Assembly (NCBI GenBank): GCA_964452095.1
Contig: CAYVKX010000099.1
Location: 1-6,136, forward strand
Direction of reading: 5' to 3'
Source: DUAL01 sp964452095
GTDB lineage: Bacteria > Bacteroidota > Bacteroidia > Flavobacteriales > BACL11
DNA length: 6,136 nucleotides
In this document: positions 1 to 5,841 of the stretch, in pieces
Numbering within the stretch: the stretch's first letter is position 1
Layout of the letters: each line of letters starts with the position of its first letter
Made by a program: the position numbers and the translations under genes
Notes under the pieces: model-generated
Told to the model about the DNA's origin: nothing
Seen by the model: the letters and a program-made list of their open reading frames with translations, nothing else
Databases searched by the model: none

Positions 1-54
1 ATTTGTTTCCATTTCTTAGGTTTTTTAGTGTAAACCTATTTCAGGACAAGACAA

Positions 55-90
55 AAAGAAACTCCCAACATTGCTGTTGGGAGTTTCTTT
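55..90. terminator. Strong intrinsic-terminator-like hairpin
   Basis: A perfect 16-bp inverted repeat is seen: arm AAAGAAACTCCCAACA at 55-70, loop TTGC at 71-74, and the exact reverse complement at 75-90. The outer part of the stem is A-rich on the left and T-rich on the right, and the T-rich tract continues past the stem (GTTTTT). The same holds on the other strand, so it could terminate transcription both ways. It would fit the end of a + strand gene lying left of the window, since one + frame closes with TAA at 31-33, 21 nt before the stem. That upstream gene cannot be confirmed from so few bases. Confidence 0.8.
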
Positions 91-246
91 GTTTTTCAAA
101 CACCTTTTTAAGCAATACGGAAGTTCTTTTTCTGTTTATTATTAAAAATTGCAAAGACAATTAGTTTTTCTTTTACCTATTACTTTCATATCAGCATTAG
201 CAATTGAACAATGTATTAATTTGAGGTGCTGCTGATGGGAAAAATA

Positions 247-288
247 AAAAGCTAACTACCAAAAGCTAATTACTAACAGCTAATTGCT
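247..288 (+). repeat. Three tandem copies of a 14-bp repeat
   Basis: Three adjacent 14-bp units are readable: AAAAGCTAACTACC (247-260), AAAAGCTAATTACT (261-274) and AACAGCTAATTGCT (275-288). The core AGCTAA is invariant. Units 1 and 2 differ at two positions, and units 2 and 3 at two positions. The last base of the array is the first base of the -7 element of the following methyltransferase gene, so the repeat fills the place where a -33 element would be. Whether it is functional or a slippage product cannot be told from one sequence. Confidence 0.75.
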
Positions 289-295
289 ATTTTTG
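288..295 (+). promoter_or_regulatory. -7 promoter element of the methyltransferase gene
   Basis: TATTTTTG is an exact match to the Bacteroidota primary sigma factor element TAnnTTTG, followed by C. It ends 6 nt before the ATG at 302, so the predicted transcription start falls at or within a few bases of the start codon. No TTG is seen at the usual -33 spacing; the tandem repeat occupies that stretch. The call therefore rests on one element plus its position. Confidence 0.5.
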
Positions 296-301
296 CCCCT
301 C

Positions 302-1087
302 ATGAAAAAGCTACAACTTATTTTTCGGTATTTTAAGTATTTACTTTCTGCAAAAGGAAAGCATTCTGCTCAAGCCCCTTTTTTATTTTCCTTTATTACT
401 AAAGTGTTAAACAAAAAAGAGGTAGATGAAAATTGCAAGCAAATTGAACTCTTAAGAAAAGAACTGTGTTACTCAGAGAAAATTATTCAAATTACTGATT
501 TTGGAGCTGGGAGTAGCATCAATAATCAAAAACAAAGAAAGGTAAAAGATGTGGCTAAAAATTCTGCTAAAAATGCAAAATTTGGACAGTTGCTTTATCG
601 AATTTGTAAATTTTACAATCCTCAAAATATAATAGAGCTTGGCACTTCTTTAGGGGTAAGTGCCTGCTATTTAGCAAAAGCAAATTCTAATTCAAAGGTA
701 TATACTTTTGAGGGCTGCCCCAAAACAGCTGCTATTGCTAAAGAAAACTTTAAAAAACTTAATTTAGAAAATATCGATATTTCTGTTGGAGATTTTAAGA
801 AAACTTTAACTCCTAAATTAGAAGAAATAAAAAATATTGATTTAGCTTTTATTGATGGCAACCACCAAGAAAATCCCACTATTACTTATTTTGAAGAAAT
901 TTTGAAATACGCTAATAATGATTCCATTTTTATTTTTGATGATATTCATTGGAGTAAGGGAATGGAGAATGCTTGGGAGTACATTAAAGCGCACAAAAAA
1001 ACCACTCTCACAATCGATTTGTTTTTTGTGGGAATTGTTTTTATCAAATCAGAATTAAGCAAAGAGAATTTTACAATTCGCTTTTAA
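302..1087 (+). CDS. Class I SAM-dependent methyltransferase, substrate unknown
   Basis: The protein has 261 residues and should transfer a methyl group from S-adenosylmethionine to an unidentified acceptor in the cytoplasm. The Rossmann core begins with motif I, ELGTSLG at residues 112-118. It is followed by the acidic end of strand 2 in FEGC (E137), by FIDGNH (D185-H188), and by FDDIHW (D213-W217). These match the Methyltransf_24 / O-methyltransferase-like group. The N-terminal third is not part of the common core. It starts with a basic, aromatic helix and carries HSAQAPFLF (21-29) and a separate glycine motif DFGAGS (66-71). I recall this arrangement as typical of a Bacteroidota-specific family, which is from memory and unverified. 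I chose the ATG at 302 over an in-frame TTG at 284 because it gives the family-like start MKKLQL and because the TTG lies upstream of the predicted transcription start. No signal peptide or membrane segment is evident. The next gene starts 23 nt downstream. Confidence 0.85.
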   Translation: MKKLQLIFRYFKYLLSAKGKHSAQAPFLFSFITKVLNKKEVDENCKQIELLRKELCYSEKIIQITDFGAGSSINNQKQRKVKDVAKNSAKNAKFGQLLYRICKFYNPQNIIELGTSLGVSACYLAKANSNSKVYTFEGCPKTAAIAKENFKKLNLENIDISVGDFKKTLTPKLEEIKNIDLAFIDGNHQENPTITYFEEILKYANNDSIFIFDDIHWSKGMENAWEYIKAHKKTTLTIDLFFVGIVFIKSELSKENFTIRF

Positions 1088-1106
1088 ATTTTTAATTTTA
1101 CCTTTG
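1077..1106 (+). promoter_or_regulatory. Promoter of the adenosyltransferase gene
   Basis: The -7 element TACCTTTG (1099-1106) matches TAnnTTTG exactly. TTC at 1077-1079, spaced by 19 nt, is a one-mismatch version of the -33 TTG. The upstream part lies inside the 3' end of the methyltransferase gene. Only TAAT separates the -7 element from the ATG at 1111, so the mRNA is predicted to be leaderless or nearly so. Confidence 0.6.
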
Positions 1107-1110
1107 TAAT

Positions 1111-1650
1111 ATGAAAATCTATACTAAAAAGGGAGACAAAGGAGGGACTTCATTATTTGGAGGAACAAGAGTAAGAAAAGACAATATTCGCATAGAAGCT
1201 TATGGAACAGTAGATGAGCTTAATGCCTATATTGGACATCTTCACGACCAAGAAATAAGCGAAAATCATAAAGCAGTTTTACTGAAAATTCAAAAGCAGC
1301 TTTTTAATTTGGGAAGCATTTTATCCTTTGATGGAGAAAAAGAAAAAATCAACTTGCTTGAAATTACTAAAAGTGATATTCAGCTTTTAGAAAATGAAAT
1401 TGATAAAATGGAGAGCGGATTACCACCCTTAAAAGATTTTATTCTTCCCTCTGGGCATATTATTTCTTCTCTTTGCCATATTTCCCGAACCGTTTGCAGA
1501 AGAGCGGAAAGAAGAGTGGTAGAATTAAGCAATTCAGTAGAAATTAATGCTACTTGCTTGGGGTACCTCAATAGATTATCCGATTATTTATTTGTTCTTT
1601 CTAGGTTAATTCTACAAGAAAATAATGGAAAAGAAAATACTTGGAAGTAA
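1111..1650 (+). CDS. Cob(I)alamin adenosyltransferase, PduO/MMAB type
   Basis: This 179-residue cytoplasmic enzyme attaches the 5'-deoxyadenosyl group of ATP to reduced corrinoid, making adenosylcobalamin, the cofactor of enzymes such as methylmalonyl-CoA mutase. The family signatures are all present in order: the N-terminal ATP-binding motif TKKGDKGGTSLFGG (5-18), RIEAYGTVDELNAYIG (27-42), LPSGH (112-116), SRTVCRRAERR (125-135) and YLNRLSDYLF (152-161). Length and helical character fit a single-domain trimeric PduO-type protein, and no fusion partner or targeting sequence is present. Acidic D35 and the arginines of the RRAER motif, which build the nucleotide site in characterised members, are kept. 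No other cobalamin gene lies in the window, so salvage rather than de novo synthesis cannot be decided here. The product is closer to the PduO family than to BtuR/CobA or EutT. I leave the symbol empty because Bacteroidota members are named inconsistently. Confidence 0.95.
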   Translation: MKIYTKKGDKGGTSLFGGTRVRKDNIRIEAYGTVDELNAYIGHLHDQEISENHKAVLLKIQKQLFNLGSILSFDGEKEKINLLEITKSDIQLLENEIDKMESGLPPLKDFILPSGHIISSLCHISRTVCRRAERRVVELSNSVEINATCLGYLNRLSDYLFVLSRLILQENNGKENTWK

Positions 1651-1653
1651 ATT

Positions 1654-1682
1654 TTGTTAATTCAGTAAAAAAATTACTTTTG
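1654..1682 (+). promoter_or_regulatory. Promoter of the DUF2795 gene
   Basis: A TTTTG ending in TTG at 1654-1656 is followed after 18 nt by TACTTTTG at 1675-1682, an exact TAnnTTTG. This is a good match to the Bacteroidota primary promoter. It starts just after the adenosyltransferase stop codon and leaves 22 nt to the ATG at 1705. With transcription starting a few bases past the -7 element, the 5' leader would be about 15 nt, AT-rich and without a Shine-Dalgarno sequence. Confidence 0.7.
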
Positions 1683-1704
1683 CAAAATCAAATAAAGCAA
1701 AATT

Positions 1705-1926
1705 ATGTATTGGACATTAGAGTTAGCATCAAAATTAGAAGACGCCCCTTGGCCAGCAACAAAAGATGAATTAATCGATTTTGCTATCCGTTCAGGAGCG
1801 CCATTGGAAGTAGTTGAAAACCTACAAGAGTTAAGTATTGAAGCAGAAATATACGAATCGATAGAAGAAATTTGGCCCGACTACCCTACAAAAGATGATT
1901 TCTTTTTTAATGAAGATGAGTATTAA
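1705..1926 (+). CDS. Small acidic DUF2795 family protein
   Basis: The 73-residue product has about 20 acidic and only 4 basic residues, no cysteine or histidine, and no signal peptide or membrane segment. It is therefore probably a soluble cytoplasmic protein. The sequence matches what I know as the DUF2795 family of Bacteroidota. Diagnostic stretches are WTLELASKLEDAPWPATKDE (3-22), with its W-P-A-T-K-D-E-L run, then AIRSGAPLEVVENLQEL (27-43) and an acidic aromatic tail IEEIWPDYPTKDDFFFNEDE (53-72). The first half looks like a small helical fold. The tail, with its FFF and acidic residues, looks like an exposed linear motif. No biochemical function is known to me. It has its own promoter and ends 70 nt before secA. 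In my recollection, this neighbourhood with secA recurs in the phylum, which suggests but does not show a link to protein export. Confidence 0.88.
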   Translation: MYWTLELASKLEDAPWPATKDELIDFAIRSGAPLEVVENLQELSIEAEIYESIEEIWPDYPTKDDFFFNEDEY

Positions 1927-1945
1927 AAACACTCTCTTTATTGTT

Positions 1946-1975
1946 TTGTAATATCTTCTTTTAAGAGTACCTTTG
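1946..1975 (+). promoter_or_regulatory. Promoter of secA(-tag)
   Basis: TTG at 1946-1948 (within TTTTG), a 19-nt spacer and TACCTTTG at 1968-1975 make the best-formed Bacteroidota promoter in the window. The ATG of secA lies 21 nt past the -7 element, giving a predicted leader of roughly 15 nt. No SecM-like upstream regulatory peptide precedes secA: the 70-nt gap between the DUF2795 stop and the secA start is almost filled by this promoter and leader. Confidence 0.75.
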
Positions 1976-1996
1976 TCCCTTTCGAAATAAAATTTT

Positions 1997-4900
1997 ATGG
2001 CAGGCATTTTTAATTTGGTTACAAAACTTTTCGGCAACAAATACGATAAAGATATTAAAAGTATTGAGCCAATTATTCAGCAAATTCATGACGAACATGA
2101 GAAAATAAAATCGCTCAGTAATGATGAGTTGCGAGAAAAAACTAGCGAATTAAAATCAATAATTCAGGAAAGTATCCGCCCTGAAAAAGAGAAAATCAAC
2201 TCTTTAAAAGAAAACAAAGAGGTTGATATTCATCAAAAGGAAGAAATATACAATGAGATTGATGAAATTGAAAAAAGCATAATTGCAAAAATTGAAGTTA
2301 CACTAAATGAAATTTTGCCTACTGCATTTGCGGTGATAAAAGAAACGGCAACTAGGTTTGCAAATAATAATACCATTACTGTTTCTGCTACTGATTTCGA
2401 TAAATATTTAGCAGCAAATAAAGATTTTGTAAGTATTGATGGGGAAAATGCTATTTACAAAAATTCTTGGTTGGCTGCCGGAAGTGAAATAGTTTGGGAT
2501 ATGATTCATTATGATGTGCAGCTAATTGGTGGAGTTGTGCTTCATCAAGGGAAAATTGCGGAAATGGCTACTGGGGAAGGGAAAACCTTGGTGGCTACTT
2601 TGCCAGTTTATTTAAATGCACTAACTGGTTTGGGCGTTCATCTAGTAACGGTAAATAATTATTTGGCAAAAAGGGATGCCGAGTGGATGGGACCAATTTT
2701 TCAATTCCATGGCTTGAGTATCGATTGTATTGATAATCATCAACCCAATTCTGATGAAAGAAAAAAAGCGTATTTATCTGATATTACCTATGGAACAAAT
2801 AACGAATTTGGCTTTGATTATTTGCGTGATAATATGGCAAGGCGTCAGAATGATTTGGTGCAAAGAAAACACCACTATACTATTGTTGATGAGGTAGATT
2901 CTGTACTAGTGGATGATGCTAGAACGCCACTTATTATTTCCGGCCCAATTCCGAAAGGAGATGTACATGAATACAATGAGTTAAAGCATAAATTAGAGAG
3001 ATTGGTTACAGTGCAAAAAAAGTTTGTAACTACTGTAATTTCTGATTCTAAAAAATTGTTTGCAGAGGGAAACACTGATGATGCCGGCTTTAAATTATTG
3101 ATGGCTTACAGAGGTTTGCCAAGAAACAAAGCACTAATCAAATTCTTGAGTGAGGATGGGGTGAAAGCCCAACTGCAAAAAACAGAGAATTTTTACATGC
3201 AGGACCAAAGCAAAGAAATGCATATTGTTGATGAGGAACTTTTCTTTGTAATTGATGAAAAACAAAATACTATTGAGCTTACCGAAAAAGGAATTGAGCT
3301 AATGACAACAGAGATTGAGGATAAGAATTTCTTTGTAATGCCAGATGTTGGAGTAGAAATTGCAGAACTAGAAAAAGCCGATCTTTCTGATAAGAAAAAA
3401 GCAAGCAAAAAAGAAGAGCTTTTAAGAGATTTTGCCATTAAAAGTGAAAGGATTCATACAGTAAATCAACTTTTAAAAGCATACACCCTCTTTGAAAAAG
3501 ATGTTGAATATGTGGTGATGGATAATAAGGTGAAAATTGTAGATGAGCAAACTGGTCGTATCATGGAAGGAAGAAGATATTCTGATGGTTTGCACCAAGC
3601 AATTGAGGCAAAAGAAAATGTGAAAATTGAAGAAGCTACCCAAACTTATGCTACCATAACGCTTCAAAATTATTTCAGAATGTACAACAAACTTTCTGGG
3701 ATGACGGGAACTGCTGAAACTGAAGCGGGAGAATTTTGGGAAATTTATGAACTGGATGTAGTAGTAATCCCAACTAATCGCCCAATTGTGCGAGATGATA
3801 AAGATGATTTGGTTTTCAAAACAAATAGAGAAAAATACAATGCCGTAATTGAAGAAATAGATACTTTAACAAAAGCGGGAAGGCCTATATTGGTTGGAAC
3901 TACATCAGTTGAAATTTCAGAACTTTTAAGTAGAACACTTAAAATGAGAAATATCAAACACAATGTGCTTAATGCAAAACTCCACCAAAGAGAAGCGGAT
4001 ATTGTAGCAGAAGCCGGTAAAGCATCTGTGGTAACTATTGCTACTAATATGGCTGGTAGAGGAACGGATATTAAGCTCTCAGATGAAGTGAAACAGGCGG
4101 GCGGTTTGGCAATTTTAGGAACAGAAAGGCACGATTCAAGAAGGGTAGATAGACAGCTTAGAGGTCGGTCTGGTAGGCAAGGAGATCCTGGTTCTTCTCA
4201 GTTTTTTGTTTCCTTAGAAGATAATTTGATGCGACTTTTTGGCTCGGAAAGAATTGCAAAATTGATGGACAGAATGGGATTAGAAGAAGGAGAAGTTATC
4301 CAACATTCTATGGTGAGTAAATCCATTGAAAGAGCCCAGAAAAAAGTAGAAGAAAATAATTTTGGAATCAGAAAAAGATTGTTGGAATATGATGATGTAA
4401 TGAATCAGCAAAGGGAAGTGATTTACAAAAAAAGACGGCACGCGCTTCATGGCGACAGACTTTCTTTAGATATTTCTAACATGATTTATGATACTTGCAC
4501 AAGCATTGTTACGCAAACTCATGAAGCTAAAGATTATGAAAATTTCAAATTGGATTTAATTCGCTTTTTGGCGAGTGAAAGTCCTGTTTCTGAAAAGGAG
4601 TTTCAGGATTTGCATATGCATGAAATTGTAGAAAAAACCTACCAATCTTGTTACAAAAACTATCAGTTAAAATCAGGAAATATTGCCGAGAAAGCTTATC
4701 CCATAATCAAAGATGTATATGAGAATCAATCGGCTACTTATGAGAATATTGTAATTCCATTTACTGATGGAATGAAAACTTTGCAAGTGGTTACCAACCT
4801 AAAAGAATCGGTAGAACAAGAAGGAAGAAACATTGCATTAGCTATTGAAAAAAGTGTAACACTCGCCATAATTGATGATACATGGAAAGAGCATTTAAGA

Positions 4901-5275
4901 GAAATGGATGAGCTCAAGCAATCGGTACAAAATGCAGTATATGAGCAAAAAGACCCCTTGCTTATTTATAAATTTGAATCTTTCAATTTGTTTAAAGTAT
5001 TTATTGATAAAGTGAATAAGGAAATTGTTTCCTTCCTTTTAAAAGCTGGCTTACCAACTCAATCCAATGTGCAAGAGGAAAGAAGACAAACGCAAAGCAA
5101 TTTACAAACAAGTCGCCCAGAAATGGCTACTCCAAGTAGAGATCCTCAAAACCAAAATCAACCGCCTCCACCTCCACAAAAAACACAACCCGTAAGAGTA
5201 GAGCAAAAAGTTGGAAGGAATGAGCCATGCCCATGCGGATCGGGTAAGAAATACAAAAAATGTCACGGGAAATAA
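1997..5275 (+). CDS. secA: Preprotein translocase ATPase subunit SecA
   Basis: SecA is the motor of the general secretory pathway: it binds unfolded preproteins and pushes them through SecYEG in the inner membrane using ATP. The 1092-residue protein contains the expected parts in order. Walker A is MATGEGKT (190-197, K196), and Walker B is DEVDS (298-302) followed by DDARTPLIISGP. The preprotein cross-linking region precedes TGRIMEGRRYSDGLHQAIEA and GMTGTAETEAGEF (from 568). The second helicase lobe has TNMAGRGTDI (683-692) and the arginine-rich motif QLRGRSGRQGDPG (720-732). The scaffold and wing domains follow with LEYDDVMNQQR and the long helix DDTWKEHLREMDEL. The C-terminus has a proline-rich linker (P1056-P1060) and a complete SEC-C zinc site with C1078, C1080, C1089 and H1090. 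It is longer than the E. coli protein (901 residues), mainly through extra sequence around residues 50-105 and 121-170. Such expansion is usual in Bacteroidota. All catalytic motifs are intact. The ATG start fits the family start MAGIFN. Confidence 0.99.
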   Translation: MAGIFNLVTKLFGNKYDKDIKSIEPIIQQIHDEHEKIKSLSNDELREKTSELKSIIQESIRPEKEKINSLKENKEVDIHQKEEIYNEIDEIEKSIIAKIEVTLNEILPTAFAVIKETATRFANNNTITVSATDFDKYLAANKDFVSIDGENAIYKNSWLAAGSEIVWDMIHYDVQLIGGVVLHQGKIAEMATGEGKTLVATLPVYLNALTGLGVHLVTVNNYLAKRDAEWMGPIFQFHGLSIDCIDNHQPNSDERKKAYLSDITYGTNNEFGFDYLRDNMARRQNDLVQRKHHYTIVDEVDSVLVDDARTPLIISGPIPKGDVHEYNELKHKLERLVTVQKKFVTTVISDSKKLFAEGNTDDAGFKLLMAYRGLPRNKALIKFLSEDGVKAQLQKTENFYMQDQSKEMHIVDEELFFVIDEKQNTIELTEKGIELMTTEIEDKNFFVMPDVGVEIAELEKADLSDKKKASKKEELLRDFAIKSERIHTVNQLLKAYTLFEKDVEYVVMDNKVKIVDEQTGRIMEGRRYSDGLHQAIEAKENVKIEEATQTYATITLQNYFRMYNKLSGMTGTAETEAGEFWEIYELDVVVIPTNRPIVRDDKDDLVFKTNREKYNAVIEEIDTLTKAGRPILVGTTSVEISELLSRTLKMRNIKHNVLNAKLHQREADIVAEAGKASVVTIATNMAGRGTDIKLSDEVKQAGGLAILGTERHDSRRVDRQLRGRSGRQGDPGSSQFFVSLEDNLMRLFGSERIAKLMDRMGLEEGEVIQHSMVSKSIERAQKKVEENNFGIRKRLLEYDDVMNQQREVIYKKRRHALHGDRLSLDISNMIYDTCTSIVTQTHEAKDYENFKLDLIRFLASESPVSEKEFQDLHMHEIVEKTYQSCYKNYQLKSGNIAEKAYPIIKDVYENQSATYENIVIPFTDGMKTLQVVTNLKESVEQEGRNIALAIEKSVTLAIIDDTWKEHLREMDELKQSVQNAVYEQKDPLLIYKFESFNLFKVFIDKVNKEIVSFLLKAGLPTQSNVQEERRQTQSNLQTSRPEMATPSRDPQNQNQPPPPPQKTQPVRVEQKVGRNEPCPCGSGKKYKKCHGK

Positions 5276-5829
5276 AAAGGTGCAATTGGCCTAAAGATGA
5301 TGCTTTGTATATTGAGTATCATGACAAAGAATGGGGTGTACCTGTTTATGAAGATGCCAAAATCTTTGAATTTCTACTCTTAGAAACCTTTCAAGCAGGA
5401 TTAAGTTGGATAACTATCCTAAGAAGAAGAGAAAGTTTCCGTACTGCTTTTGATAACTTTGACTACCAAAAAATTTCAAATTATTCTGATGAAAAACTAG
5501 TAGCATTAAAACTAGATGCTGGAATTATAAGAAATACTTTAAAAATAAAAGCAGCCAAAACAAATGCCATTGCTTTTATGGAAGTGCAAAAAGAATTTGG
5601 CTCGTTTAGTAAATACCTTTGGAATTTTGTAGATGGAAAACCTATACAAAATAACTTTACGAGCATGAGTGAAATGCCTGCCAATACGCCTTTATCCGAT
5701 AAAATAAGTAAGGACCTAAAAAGTAGAGGATTTAAGTTTGTAGGATCAACTATTGTTTACGCTCACATGCAAGCCATGGGAATGGTTAATGACCATACCA
5801 CAGATTGTTTTAGGCATAAAGAGGTTTAA
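5260..5829 (+). CDS. tag: DNA-3-methyladenine glycosylase I (Tag)
   Basis: Tag starts base excision repair of alkylated DNA by cutting 3-methyladenine from the sugar, leaving an abasic site. The 189-residue protein aligns well by eye with E. coli Tag (187 residues). It has CNWPKDDALYIEYHDKEWGV (8-27), FQAGLSWITILRRRE, DAGIIRN, and FKFVGSTIVYAHMQAMGMVN before the C-terminal NDHTTDC. The four zinc ligands of the family are present as C8, H21, H179 and C183. E42 and W50 correspond to the base-recognition residues E38 and W46 of E. coli. The ATG overlaps secA by 16 nt in another frame. It is the only ATG that keeps the zinc-binding C8, which sits just downstream of it. No promoter element was seen in the end of secA, so the gene is probably co-transcribed with secA and translated by reinitiation. 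This pairing of export and repair has no obvious functional logic. Confidence 0.96.
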   Translation: MSREIKRCNWPKDDALYIEYHDKEWGVPVYEDAKIFEFLLLETFQAGLSWITILRRRESFRTAFDNFDYQKISNYSDEKLVALKLDAGIIRNTLKIKAAKTNAIAFMEVQKEFGSFSKYLWNFVDGKPIQNNFTSMSEMPANTPLSDKISKDLKSRGFKFVGSTIVYAHMQAMGMVNDHTTDCFRHKEV

Positions 5830-5841
5830 TTTTTAACCTTT
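5820..5841. terminator. Weak hairpin at the convergent gene ends
   Basis: AGAGGTT (5820-5826) can pair with AACCTTT (5835-5841) in a 7-bp stem with one G-U pair and an 8-nt loop that is mostly T. It spans the overlapping stop codons of tag and the - strand gene. No proper T-run follows on either strand, so at best it is a weak bidirectional terminator. It is the only candidate between the two convergent genes. Confidence 0.2.

Larger units (their letters stand above)
34..301. other. Intergenic region without a recognisable gene
   Basis: This stretch of about 270 bases holds the hairpin at 55-90, the 14-bp tandem repeat at 247-288 and the -7 element at 288-295. Between 91 and 246 I see no credible gene. 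The ATG codons at 211 and 235 (+ strand) open frames of 2 and 6 codons. A - strand ATG at 189 opens a frame of only 15 codons. No clear RNA gene fold or further promoter with both elements was recognised. Confidence 0.6.

Noticed and set aside
152..159. Possible - strand -7 element (TGTCTTTG) in the left intergenic region
   Set aside because: It has one mismatch to TAnnTTTG, no TTG at the right spacing, and only the hairpin and the window edge downstream. It could drive a small RNA ending at the hairpin, but nothing else supports this.
284..301. Upstream in-frame TTG as the methyltransferase start, adding six residues
   Set aside because: The TTG overlaps the repeat and the -7 element and would lie before the predicted transcription start. 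The ATG at 302 gives a normal family N-terminus.
1931..1968. Possible hairpin ACTCT / AGAGT between the DUF2795 gene and secA
   Set aside because: The stem is only 5 bp with a loop of nearly 30 nt, and it overlaps a good promoter; it is not a credible terminator.
1831..2040. Open frame of 69 codons on the - strand covering the DUF2795-secA gap
   Set aside because: It overlaps the DUF2795 3' end, the secA promoter and the secA start, and its F/Y/I/K-rich sequence looks like translated AT-rich DNA.
2875..3963. Several open frames on the strand opposite secA (2875-3075, 3193-3438, 3473-3667, 3745-3963), plus similar ones opposite the methyltransferase, adenosyltransferase and tag
   Set aside because: They lie wholly inside well-identified genes on the other strand, have serine/phenylalanine-rich composition expected of the complement of lysine/glutamate codons, and match no family I know.
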